Positions 12,301-22,674 of a DNA stretch of 64,000 bases are shown piece after piece (the first letter of the stretch is position 1; each line of letters starts with the position of its first letter). Both the position numbers and the translations under genes were made by a program. The notes under the pieces are model-generated. The model did not search any database. It saw nothing but the letters and a program-made list of their open reading frames with translations, and had not been told where the DNA came from. The stretch comes from Scortum barcoo (taxonomy: Eukaryota; Chordata; Actinopteri; Centrarchiformes; Terapontidae): the NCBI GenBank assembly GCA_023238725.1, contig CM041553.1:6409001-6473000 (forward strand). The letters run 5' to 3'.

Positions 12301-15300
12301 CTGCAAAGTGAAAACAGCTCACTAAATCGAATGCAAGGATAGATATCTATCTCCACACTGCACCTTTCTGACAGATTTTACTACTGTCTTCATCTTGCAG
12401 AGTATCCCAGAAAATGGCACTCCTGAGACAACCCTTGTCGCCACTCCCTCACATCAGTCACAACCACAGGCACCTTCCAGTGTTCCCGCTCTGGAGGTGA
12501 ATACTCTACCTCCAGTCCAGCCCAGTGAGGGACCCCTCTCTCTCTCTGCAGAACAGGTACTACTGCCTAAAACACCTCACTGTCAAATATTACATAGAGC
12601 TGGCGAAGTTCTGGTGACTTTCCAAAGATAAAAACATTTGTAGACTCAAGATCTACAAATATTTTTATTTTCACTCTGCCATCAAGGGACCTTTCCAGTT
12701 TCAGTGTCAAAAATCCTAATCACATTGATTTTGATTCAGAGTTGCAAAACAATAAAACATGAAAAGGTCCAAGGGGGCTTAAATAGTTATTCTAGACAAT
12801 GTGTGTATATATATCAGGTTCCAACACTGGGCACTGAGCCACTGTAGGATACACATGATCGCAGGAAAAATGTGGAGTGAAACTAGTTGAACAGATCATT
12901 GTCAGAGCTGTACAGGTGTAACTGATAACAATGTCAGCCGCACCATTTCATTGTATTGTGTTATGACCCTTAACTGCTGTTGATCTTAAAATAAAGTGCA
13001 AATATTTCTTATCCAGGAGCAGAAGCTGCGGAGTGAACTCGCACTGGTGAGGGGGAATCTCACTGTGATGTCAGAAATGCTGAATGAGCTAACACCTGGA
13101 CAGAGCCAGCCAGATGATACCGTGCTGCTAGAGGTAGTTGAATCAGTCTACATGGGAAAAAATAAAGAAGAGACACATATGCTAATTTGCACTTTGTGTT
13201 ATTACACCTTCTTTGGTAGTCGTTTTGTTAATGCTGCCTGTATAACTGAAGTTGAGCTATCACGTTGTTGTCAAAGAATTCTGGGAAATGTAGGAAACCA
13301 GTTATTGATGTAAAAGTAGGCGAAGCAGGATAAAGAAAATTGGCTAAACCAAGAAAGTAAATTATATCTGATTATTAACTCTTTGGCTGGATGTAGCATT
13401 GTCATTAGCAATGAAAATGAATTAATCTCTCTCTCCCACTCTCTCTCTGTCTTGTGTCCGAGCAGCAGCTGTACACAGTGTGTAAGAGCATGCAGGCTCG
13501 AGTGGTGGAGCTCATCCCACAGCTGCTGGATGAAGGGTTTATTGAAGAGCTGCTCGTGGTCAACGATGACCTCAACAACGCGTTCATCCGCTATGAGAGG
13601 TGTGCTGCAGCCCAGCTTTGTGTTTCAAATTATATTTAAGAGTGCAGCATGTATCTTTCTTATGGCTAACTTCTTTGTATTGTATTCTAAATGTGTTTTA
13701 GGTTTGACAGACTGAACAGGGCACAAAGTACAAATACTCATCAGGTAAGAAAGAAATCTTTCTGTGAGGTGTTCATTTCTGTTATAACATACTCACACAT
13801 ACAAGGTGACACTCGCTGTGTGTCGTCCTCTCTCCACCAGAGCTCTGCCGCAAGCCTGAGCCTCATCGACCTCAGCCCTGAGCCCTCCACCGTCAGCCAA
13901 CCTGCTGTCATCACAACAACCAGCCAACCAGCAGTCAGCACTTGGGCCAACCAACGGCAGTCACCTAACTGCAGTGAGTAACCTTTTCCTAACTTCTGCT
14001 TCATATAGGCACCCTTCTGCAACACTCAGATCCATACGTATAACACAAGTCCTGCATTTATAATTTAATTTACGGTGTATCCCTGGTTGAAAAAAGGCAT
14101 CCCCAAAATGCATAGCTGGAACATATGTATTTGTAAGATTGCACGTGGAGGGTGCGACAGTGGTTGGTTAATCATTTGTGCTTGAATTAGTTTGACCTTT
14201 TTTTAGGTATTTAATGTTGTTTGTGTAACATTTGTGAGTTTATGATTAAATATATGTTGCTACAGAAATCGAAATCCCAAGATAGTGGGAGTTGTTTTTC
14301 ACTCAGGTGTAACATATTGAGTTAACCATCTGTCTTGCAGAGGAGGAGGAGTTTGACATGTTTGCCCAGACGAGAGGAAGCTCCCTGGCTGAGCAGAGGA
14401 AAAGGTTAGTGGTATTAACTGCTGACGAAAAGACACAAGTCATATCATGACGCATACTCTCGCTACATGTGTTGTGTTTTTATTTGTGTGCAGCGCTGAC
14501 GAGAAGTGATGAAAGTGTCTCATCACTTGTGGTGACTTTGATCTGCTGTAGTTGCCTACTAGGGAAAGCTGTGACTGGATTAATGTTGCCGGTACATGCA
14601 AGCTAAATTTAGACATCTGTGTTAGATACAATTATATTTCCTGTTTTCAATTTTGGTCCAGATTTAGTTTACAGCTTGTATATTTTAACTGCGTCACCAA
14701 CAGAAAGGCCCCATAAGAAGTAAAAGACTGGTTTGTTGGTTTCAGAGCAGATGATATACATACTTGCATCGTCCACAGCCCGATCTTTTATAAGAATGGA
14801 GAGTTGCTCCTTCCTCTACATCACTATTATGATTAAATATGTGATTGGTTACTTGAATAAAGTATGCCTTTGTATGTGCTGTTAAAGCTGGAAGTTGCCA
14901 TGTTTTTTAAAAAGATTTATTCATATTTTATGTTTTTTCTTTAATATAACCTACATTACATCACAGCATTACAATACATCTCTTCACCAGTGTCAGGTAT
15001 GAGGACCCCGGAGCTGTGGAGGGCCTGGCTGGTGCTCTGGATACGAGGTTGCACGTCACAGGAGGGGTGTGTATACAACCATGACACAGAATTTGAACAA
15101 AATAAAAATATTTGAACAAAATATTTCCCCTGAGATACAATTTTGGTGCTAAATTTGCAAGTATGGCTAAATCTCACTCGATTACTTTTCCTCTTAGATG
15201 CCGCCAGCGAAAACTCCTCTGCAGAGCGATATTGACAAATGGTTATCTTGTGATGCGGTAAGAGAAAGCATGTCCCTCTATACACAGTGTTCTTTTCAAA

Positions 15301-15655
15301 TAAAAAACAAAGTGATGTGCAATATGATCTTTACTCTTTGCCTTTCATTGTGTTTGGAAATGCAGGAGGACCAGTCTGCAGTTAGCGAGGGAGTGTCCAG
15401 TGAAGGTGTGTTTTTCTTTCTGCTGGTTCATCGCTGCCATTTTAGTGTAAAAAAAAATATCATGTTTCATAATTCATGCCTGATTTGTGTTCAATGTCCC
15501 TTTCAGACTTTGATAAGTTTCTGGAAGACCGGGCGAAGGCAGCGGACCACAGCAGCCACACATTTCGTAGTGTACCTCCCTCCACATCCAGACCACCGCC
15601 GTCACAGTCCACCCAGCAACAGGACAGATCGCATGACCAGCTTTTTTCTCTTTGA
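6548..15655 (+). CDS. tom1: TOM1 (target of Myb1), endosomal VHS-GAT adaptor, 15 coding exons
   Basis: Coding exons: 6548-6599, 10505-10589, 11101-11179, 11437-11586, 12156-12290, 12401-12556, 13017-13133, 13466-13599, 13702-13744, 13841-13973, 14341-14404, 14991-15066, 15198-15257, 15366-15405, 15507-15655. All use GT-AG junctions and join in frame to 490 residues (human TOM1 is 492). The protein starts MEFLIGNPFSTPVGQRIE. Residues about 20-152 form the VHS domain (ETCVKNCGHRFHVLV, QSWADAFRSSP, GLEFPMTDLDALSPIHTP). About 215-303 form the GAT domain that binds ubiquitin and TOLLIP. LIDLSP at 325-330 is a clathrin-box-like motif, and the region SSEDFDKFLEDRAKAAD near 439-455 corresponds to the myosin VI-binding tail. 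In the family TOM1 sorts ubiquitinated cargo on early endosomes and links autophagosome maturation to myosin VI. Intron 1 (3.9 kb) is the longest and holds LINE debris. AATAAA signals lie at 15690, 15793 and 16054. Confidence 0.96.
7384..7543. repeat. Two-copy tandem repeat, period about 89 bp
   Basis: The block beginning GAAATGGGATTGTGGGATTG and containing GGGGGGTGTTGGTGGAAAGG occurs at 7384 and again at 7473 with a few substitutions and 1-2 bp indels. It lies in tom1 intron 1. It is G-rich on the plus strand. Confidence 0.9.
7838..9620 (+). mobile_element. Degraded L2/CR1-type LINE with reverse-transcriptase remnant and 3' tail
   Basis: Frames in this stretch carry broken but recognisable LINE reverse-transcriptase segments: near 8280-8510 a DFSSAFNTI-like start, then MGVGSHLVAWITDYLTGRPQ and a GAPQ motif followed by LFTLYS. 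The frame is interrupted by stops and shifts, so no functional protein is encoded. The 3' end has a long T tract (about 9320-9354), then an ACCAATCAGAATCAATAA segment and an (ATCT)n tail at about 9597-9620, the terminus usual for fish L2-type elements. The element lies in sense orientation in tom1 intron 1. Short blocks at 7259-7346 and 7690-7830 repeat pieces of the main copy, implying a second, more decayed insertion or a partial duplication. Confidence 0.75.
9940..10083 (+). mobile_element. 3' end of a second, truncated L2-type LINE
   Basis: AT-rich sequence ending in ACAATTTCCCTCACAGGATC, AATAAAAG and a (TCCA)n tail at about 10068-10083. This resembles the 3' untranslated terminus of fish L2-type elements. 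No coding part remains. It is in the same intron and orientation as the larger LINE. Confidence 0.45.
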
Positions 15656-16697
15656 GTTTGAGGACAAACAAGAGAAGTGAGCGGATGTAAATAAAGGTCA
15701 ATATACACATGCCACAACATTGAAATATACCTGCAATCTCTCACACGCTGTGCCAAGTCAGGTTTTCTCTGAGAGTGCATGCACACACAAATAATAAAAT
15801 CCGACACTACAGTACTGCTGCCCAATCAACTCATTGCATAGATGCAGTATTTGTAGTTAATTCTGCTGTTTGGTATCTTTATGTAAGTATGAACAACCTT
15901 AAGTGACTGTATTTATAAAATGTATTATGTTGATGTAAACAAAAACTTTAATTAGAATTAGAGTTTACAGTTAGATATAATGTTAAGAATATATTTGATA
16001 TGATGCCATCGTGTGCCTTTGACCCAGACAGCTGATCATTTTGTGTAGATGAGAATAAATGGGGCATTGTCCTGCAAACATGTGGCATCTGTCCTCTTTT
16101 TAAAAATCTGCTATATCAGTATCAGAGCTACCATGACGAGAATTCACTGTGAAGCTCGCCCTCCGACTGATCTAAGTTCATTCTTTGTGTGGGTGAGCTG
16201 TTATTTTCAAAGATCTTGTGTGCGAGGTCTCTGATTCAGCTCGAGTTCAAGTCGAATGATTTTCTTGCTGCGTGCTTGCTGTGAAATATGCTCTTTTTCA
16301 TCTCATGCAAATGTGTCCTTGAAGACAGCTCGGCCTTTACATGGATTTAGCACACGTAGGATAGGGATCTGTTTAAAGTTCTTGTAAATCTGGTAATCAA
16401 CACGTGAAACCAAACTATCTGTCCTGTATGTGTTTGTGCTGAAGTTAGCCAAAACATCAGAGCCTTGAATGAGAAGTGGGAGCTCAGGTGTGCTCTGGTC
16501 ATACTCAAAAATATGCCTGCTGTTTGTGTGATAAGGCACCAATTTCAGTATGTGTTATTAAGAGCTCAAGGATGTCTGGTGTTGGGTACACTGAGTCCCT
16601 GATGCACCCAGAGGAAGAAACCCACAACTGAATGGGATTAAAGGATGACAAGAGGAACAGTTTCTCAGTCTTCTGCTCCACCATCCACACTGAGAGC
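15656..16697 (+). other. tom1 3'UTR and tom1-noggin intergenic spacer
   Basis: Contains candidate polyadenylation signals AATAAA at 15690-15695, 15793-15798 and 16054-16059, consistent with alternative 3' ends for tom1. The remaining 600 bp should hold the promoter and 5'UTR of the noggin-like gene. I see no clear TATA box and no other gene. Confidence 0.5.
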
Positions 16698-17567
16698 ATG
16701 TCTGTGCTGTTCAACTGTGGTGTCTGCCTCTGCTGGATTTCTCTGTCTGTCCTCCATTACGGATCTGGGGCAGCTCTCAACATTTCAACCCAGGGTCGGC
16801 ATCCAAATGTGACTTTTGTCCAAGATGCAGGCTGGGACTCATCGTTTCTTCAGCTGAGAGCCAGTCTACCGTCCTACTCGCAGCCAATCCGCCCGTACAC
16901 CCTGCTGACAAACGCTGAAGACTACCACTACATGCCCAAGCCCAGACATCGCCGCCCTTCTCGCCTGCTGCGTCTTCTGGGGTCCTCTTTTGACCAGTTT
17001 TGGATGTCCATCGAGCAGCCGTCTGAAGCCTCTGGGGGTCACAGCGATGGTCAGCCTTCGTTGCGCGGTGACTCGCTGCCTGCCAACTACACCAGAGAGA
17101 AGTTTGTTCTGAGTGCTTCACCGCAGCTGAGACAGGCTGCAGAAAAACAACAACAGAGGCTGGAAAAGGAAGCTGCAGATCTGGACCTCGGCTCTCTGCC
17201 CTCACATGTCGCCGGTTCGGTCAGAGACTGGTTAGTGCGCTCGGCCACATGTGGACTAACCTACCAGTGGGTGGATCTGGGTCTGTTCTTTTGGCCACGC
17301 TGGCTGCGGCAGACTGATTGTGAGAGATCAGACGGAGTACAGAGTTGCTCCTTTCCCGTTGGGATGGAGTGTGTGCGAGCTCAGACGACACACATAAATA
17401 TTCTGGCTTGGCATTGCCTGGAAATTGGAGAGGTTGGGTCTAGAGGGGTTAAAGCTGACAGGTCTGATAGCAGTACTGAGATAGGGACAGGTGAAGCCAT
17501 GAAAAGGTGTTTATGGAGGCAAGTGCCTTATCCTGTGGTCACATCATGTACATGTTCATGTAAATGA
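16698..17567 (+). CDS. Noggin-family secreted antagonist (divergent, noggin4-like), single exon
   Basis: Intronless like other noggin genes; 289 residues from the ATG at 16698. A further in-frame ATG at 16632 would put 22 polar residues ahead of the hydrophobic signal and is less likely. Residues 1-26 are a signal peptide. N-glycosylation sequons sit at N28, N37 and N130. HYMPKPR (77-83) and the LLGSSFDQFWMS stretch match the noggin N-terminal clip and the LLGGHYDPGFM segment. The C-terminal core keeps WVDLGLFFWPRW and nine cysteines (185, 208, 217, 225, 240, 271, 284, 286, 288), ending CTCSCK. Noggins bind BMPs and, in some paralogues, other TGF-beta or Wnt ligands outside the cell. Two departures: the basic heparin-binding stretch of noggin1 before the cysteine core is absent (the region is acidic/neutral, around 155-180), and about 30 residues lie between C240 and C271 where human noggin has about 7. 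These suggest a noggin4-like paralogue, but this needs a tree. AATAAA at 17898 may be its polyA signal. Confidence 0.85.
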   Translation: MSVLFNCGVCLCWISLSVLHYGSGAALNISTQGRHPNVTFVQDAGWDSSFLQLRASLPSYSQPIRPYTLLTNAEDYHYMPKPRHRRPSRLLRLLGSSFDQFWMSIEQPSEASGGHSDGQPSLRGDSLPANYTREKFVLSASPQLRQAAEKQQQRLEKEAADLDLGSLPSHVAGSVRDWLVRSATCGLTYQWVDLGLFFWPRWLRQTDCERSDGVQSCSFPVGMECVRAQTTHINILAWHCLEIGEVGSRGVKADRSDSSTEIGTGEAMKRCLWRQVPYPVVTSCTCSCK

Positions 17568-18813
17568 ATGTTTTTTTTTTTCTCACTGGGGCTTAAAATT
17601 TTACTGCTTTTCTGTATGGGTCAGTCTGTAACTACTCACAATGAAAGTTCATGTCATTGATTTTCTTGAAAGGAATTTTATGTGGAAATTTCTCTTAAAT
17701 TCATGAGACCATTCAAAATCTGTCAACTCTGCTCCAATACTTTTTAGTTGTGAATGTTTGATGTTGGGCCATTCTCTGATTGTGTGTGTATTCAACTGCT
17801 TGTTTTATTGGGTTGAAATTTGCACTGAACATTCAAGAAACCTTCCTCTTACTGAAGGATAATTTGCAACATTTATTCATGTAATTTGATGTTGTAGAAT
17901 AAAAATAAATACATTTTACCCTAATAAAGTATCTAAAAGTCATTTTGTCTTGCATAAACAACTGAGTGCCACAGATGTTGCCAAATATCAATTTAGACCT
18001 GAAAAACCCACTTTTATGATATTCTGTATATTGACTTTCCTTGAAATTCTTAATAGTTAGTAGTAGATATATATAAAAAACAAAGATGTTGTATTGCTCT
18101 GTCATACTTTTCACTGGCTGTAATATTACATTCAGTGATTCCATTTCACAGGTAGATATTTTTATTATGTTGATCTTAAGGTTTTTTTTTTATCTCTGTG
18201 TGATACCTATATTGCACCTGTTTTTCACTGGGTTCAGAAAATGTGTAAATTACAGAGCTAGAGTATTTCTTGTATGTAAACGCTACAATGTATTCAATGA
18301 AAATCAAGACAAATTGGTATCCTGATGAGCCATTCTGCAAAAGTGCTAAACCTACTTTGAAATCATTTTCTTTTCTACCTGTAATAATAACAACAACTAA
18401 CAAGAACAGCAGCAAACTGTCAAGTCATAAGCCCATACCTTCTTTCTCATATAACACAAATAAAGCCACAGCTTGAAGTGAAGATGTATATTAAACCTAT
18501 TCACTAACACATGATGGTTGATATCCTATTAAACCATTGTCTTGTGTTTGCCTTTCATTTGTGTGATTTAAAGCATCACATAAAGAACTATTAAACTCTT
18601 CTTCAGCTGTGAATGCAGTTATGTACTCTTTTTGAAAATAACATATATATGCATATAAAACAAGATAAACCTCATTACAGCTTTTGAAATGTTTTCTTTG
18701 CTGCTCACTCTGGCCTCTCACACCCATCAAAACATTACTGAAGGCCCCCCTTCTGTCGGTCCTGGTTTTTCGGAGGGTCAGTGAAAGCAGCAGGTGAGCT
18801 GTACACAGACAAG
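17568..18813 (+). other. Noggin-like 3'UTR and spacer to get3
   Basis: AT-rich, with a polyadenylation signal at 17898-17903. The last about 60 bp before 18814 form the get3 leader. No other gene is visible; open frames on either strand are short and unrecognisable. Confidence 0.5.
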
Positions 18814-21800
18814 ATGGCAGCCTCAGTAGAAGACGAGTTTGAAGACGCGCCTGATGTGGAGCCTTTAGAGCCGACCCTCAAGAACATCATCGAGCAGAAA
18901 TCTCTCAAATGGATATTTGTGGGTGGAAAGGGTGGTGTCGGTAAAACCACATGTAGGTGAGTCGACGGGAAACGCAGATTATCCCTGCTGATGTGGACGC
19001 GGCTAGCCGGCTAACATAGCTAGCTTAGATTAGCCTCCAGCCATAAAGTTGACGTGGATTATCTTCAGTAAGATGCAAATGAAAAAATAATAAAGGTGTC
19101 TGTTTGGTAGCTTTGGAGACATTGGCACTGAAATGTCTTTCTCGTTAATGTTACTTGTTTTCTCAGCCAGGCTCAGCTGGTTTGCCGGGTGGCTTCAGGC
19201 TGTCAGCAGCTAATGTTAGCCAGCTGACACATGAACTCATCACTTTATCAAGAGGGTCGACACAGACAGACTGCCTCTTTCTCTCACATGTATCTCCTCA
19301 TTTAACTAAAATAAACTAACCCTAACAAAGAGAGTTCCTTGTAATTAAGCTAACTAGGTAATGGACATCTCATGCCCACCTGCCGTCGTACTAACCTCTC
19401 CTTGTGTCATGTCTACAGCTGCAGCTTGGCCGTCCAGCTGGCTGCTGTCAGGGAGAGTGTCCTCATCATCTCCACCGACCCTGCTCACAACATCTCTGAC
19501 GCTTTCGACCAGAAGTTTTCAAAGGTGCCCACAAAGGTCAAAGGCTATGACAACCTCTTCGCAATGGTAAGTCGCACAGCATCAAGAAAAGCCTGAGCGC
19601 CGGTGCACAGGAAGATGCTACAGGGCTTTTGGTTTTACCCCTTAATGTGCCATGTTGGATTTTTGAGTGAGTGAGAATGGACAATACCAGGATCTTGAAT
19701 CTTAAGCTGCTAAGTGAAATTCAATTCATTCGCCTCTGCTGGTCCTACTGTGACATGTCAAAATGTCACATCTAATTCACATTCTGTAGCTTTTCAAAAG
19801 GCTTTTAAGATGCGTTTGCCAAGTGGATAGCAACATAGCTACAGCTGCTAACAAAGTTTTATTTGTGCTGTTTTTGAAAATTAAATTTAGTGAATGAGCT
19901 CACTCACTGTGTCTTCAGTGTCATGAGGATAGTCAGTTCCTCATCTGAATCTCAACCACAAACCATCTCAGTGTAATAAATGGATTTGCTGGAGGCCCAT
20001 ATAATCATTTGTAGTCACCCAGGTCCTCTGTGTGTAATGTGCTGATTATCTGTGTTTGTGTGAGCACAGGAGATTGACCCAAGCCTGGGTGTGGCCGAGC
20101 TTCCTGATGAGTTCTTCGAGGAGGACAACATGCTAAGCATGGGTAAGAAGATGATGCAGGAGGCCATGAGCGCGTTCCCAGGCATCGACGAGGCCATGAG
20201 CTACGCGGAAGTCATGAGGTAAGGAAAGCTTGAGAGCCACACTTGTTTTTCATATGCTGTTGACCCAGAGTGCATTTATGACAGAAAGAAGCAGTAGTTC
20301 ATGTCATACTAACCTGGCACCGGTGTCCACCTGTGCTCCAGGTTAGTGAAAGGAATGAACTTCTCAGTGGTGGTGTTTGACACCGCCCCAACTGGTCACA
20401 CACTGCGGCTGCTCAACTTTCCCACCATTGTGGAGCGTGGTCTGGGCCGCCTCATGCAGATAAAGAACCAGATCAGCCCTTTCATCTCCCAGGTGAGGAG
20501 GGACGAGCAGATCTAGTCACTCATTGATTGTAGTCAAGTAGACTGTAGTGAAAGCTTCTTAAAGCTATGTTTTAAACTGGATGCAAAGTGGAGGGAGGAA
20601 AAACTACTGGGATATAAAGTTCATATTTTGCAAGCATTTGTTTTGTCATTTTATACAAAACATTTGATCTATAATTCAATGTCTTTTCTTCATTTCTCTC
20701 TCACTGTTTGCAGATGTGTAACATGCTCGGTCTGGGTGACATGAACGCAGACCAGCTGGCCTCTAAACTCGAGGAGACCCTGCCAGTCATCCGCTCAGTC
20801 AGTGAGCAGTTCAAAGATCCTGTAAGTGATTCCGGTCGCAGATGTAACCCAAGAACATTACTGTTACTACATGATGAGAAATGTGATGGTGCCATTGCCT
20901 TAATACTGTTGTTTGAGTTGTTGCTTTGTGTCATACGGGCTTTTCAAACTGCACTTATGGCCCTTTTCCACTAGCACCTACTCTGGCTCGGTTCAACTCG
21001 ACTTCGGTTTTTAGGCTTTTCCATTACGTGTTAGTACCTGGTACCAGGTACTTTCGTAAAAGTACCTACTCGGCCGGGGTTCCAAGCGAGCTGAGTCGAG
21101 CCAAAAATGTGACGTCGGCAGACGGCGGCAGGCCACTGACTGGCCAGGGCGTGACGCAGGCGTCACTAGAGGTGTTGGGAGGAGAGCGATTCGTTCATAA
21201 GAGTCAACCCCGCCATTTTTAAAACGTAATAACAACAACGAACACGATCAGAGATGGCTGCACAGAAATCAACCCCATGCGAGAGCAACGACGAGGTGCA
21301 GACATTTTCTTTGTCCTGGTGGCCTCCATAGTTGTTTCGTGTTTGTGTCGCATAACAAATTACGTCGCTGGAGTTTCAGCCGCGTTGCTATGACGACGAT
21401 TTCCCATCCACACTGAAGTGGAACTCTATTGTAATGGAAAACGACCGGAAACTGAGTCGAGCCGAGCCGAGCCGAGTAGGTGCTAGTGGAAAAGGGCCAT
21501 TAGTTTGTTTTCTGTACCCACATGCAGAGACTCTGGTCCTCTTTAGTAGGTCCCACCATCACTCACATGCTCCTCCACAATAACCCAACACAGCCTCAGC
21601 ATCACCTTCACACTGTTGTGATAGTTGATAATGAAGATGAAGCATGTGGAGGAAAACGATTACAGTATTGGCAGAAAATCTTACTATTTTGTGATTTAGC
21701 AAATCTATTTCCACTGTAAACCTTCTTTGCTGTGGCTGTTGTTCTCATTCTCTCTGGGCACACAGACAGACAGACACACCTACACTGTATGCATCTGTAC

Positions 21801-22674
21801 AGCGTGGCTGTGTCACATGTACGTATGTGAGCTGTGGTAGTGCAGCCTCCCAACCCCTAAACGAGGGAGAGAGAGAGAGATGGGGTTTTAACAAGCAGAG
21901 CATCAACGGGAATTTCACTACATTTGAAAGTTTTGATTCTGGCAACAGTCCCACTGAAGCCTGTTACTGAAAAAGTACTATAAATGTTAAACAGCTTTTC
22001 TCCAAAAATTGCTTTCCTGTTGTAGCAGACTGCTTTAGGCCTTCTGCAGGCTATTTCTATCACCTTTGTCCTCTGATTGCAACTCCACTGTACTGTAATG
22101 TTTTGTTGTAATGTTAATTTCACATCGATACTCTGTGGGTAATAACACTCAACTCAACACTTCAACTGAGCCTATTAAAAGCTTTCTCTGTATGTCTTCT
22201 AACTCCTCTCCCTTCCCGGTTCTTCTCACATCCATCATCAGGAACAGACCACCTTCATCTGTGTGTGTATCGCCGAGTTCCTCTCCCTGTACGAGACGGA
22301 GCGGCTGATCCAGGAGCTGGCCAAGTGCCACATCGACACGCACAACATCATCGTCAACCAACTTGTTTTCCCCGACTCAGAGAGGCCGTGTAAAATGTGT
22401 GAAGCCCGCCATAAAATTCAGTCCAAGTACTTAGACCAGGTAATGAGTCAGTGGTTTGCTTGTGGGTGGTGACTAAAGCTGCGTCATTTGCATCCAACGT
22501 CCCGCGTCGCCGTCCTCATTTAACAGTCTGTTCTTGCCCCTGCAGATGGAGGATCTTTATGAAGATTTCCACATAGTGAAGTTACCACTGCTGCCCCATG
22601 AAGTTCGAGGTGCCGACAAGGTCAACACATTCTCTAAGCAACTTCTGGAACCCTACAAACCCCCAAATAAGTGA
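18814..22674 (+). CDS. get3: GET3/ASNA1 (TRC40), ATPase targeting tail-anchored proteins
   Basis: Coding exons: 18814-18956, 19419-19566, 20070-20218, 20342-20492, 20714-20821, 22242-22439, 22546-22674. They join in frame to 341 residues (human 348) and are nearly identical to the human protein over most of the length. The deviant Walker A (GGKGGVGKTT) is at 37-46, switch I STDPAH at 67-72, switch II DTAPTGHT at 160-167 and the zinc-binding CKMC at 283-286, which bridges the dimer. The methionine-rich client-binding region is around 118-142 and 198-208. The protein is a cytosolic homodimer that takes tail-anchored membrane proteins from the BAG6 complex to the WRB/CAML receptor at the ER. Its place directly before best2 matches human 19p13.13. 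Intron 5 (1.4 kb) carries a MITE. Confidence 0.97.
20958..21499. mobile_element. PIF/Harbinger-type MITE in get3 intron 5
   Basis: The 542-bp element has perfect terminal inverted repeats of 26 bp starting TGGCCCTTTTCCACTAGC, and a TTA target duplication on each side (20955-20957 and 21500-21502). Subterminal GGCTCG/CGAGCC repeats continue the inverted symmetry. An internal palindrome, ACCTGGTACCAGGT, lies near 21038-21052. There is no transposase. A 3-bp TTA duplication fits PIF/Harbinger. Its base composition (CG-containing) contrasts with the surrounding intron. Confidence 0.85.

Noticed and set aside
16777..17205. 142-residue minus-strand frame opposite the noggin-like gene
   Set aside because: Shadow of the coding strand; no family resemblance.
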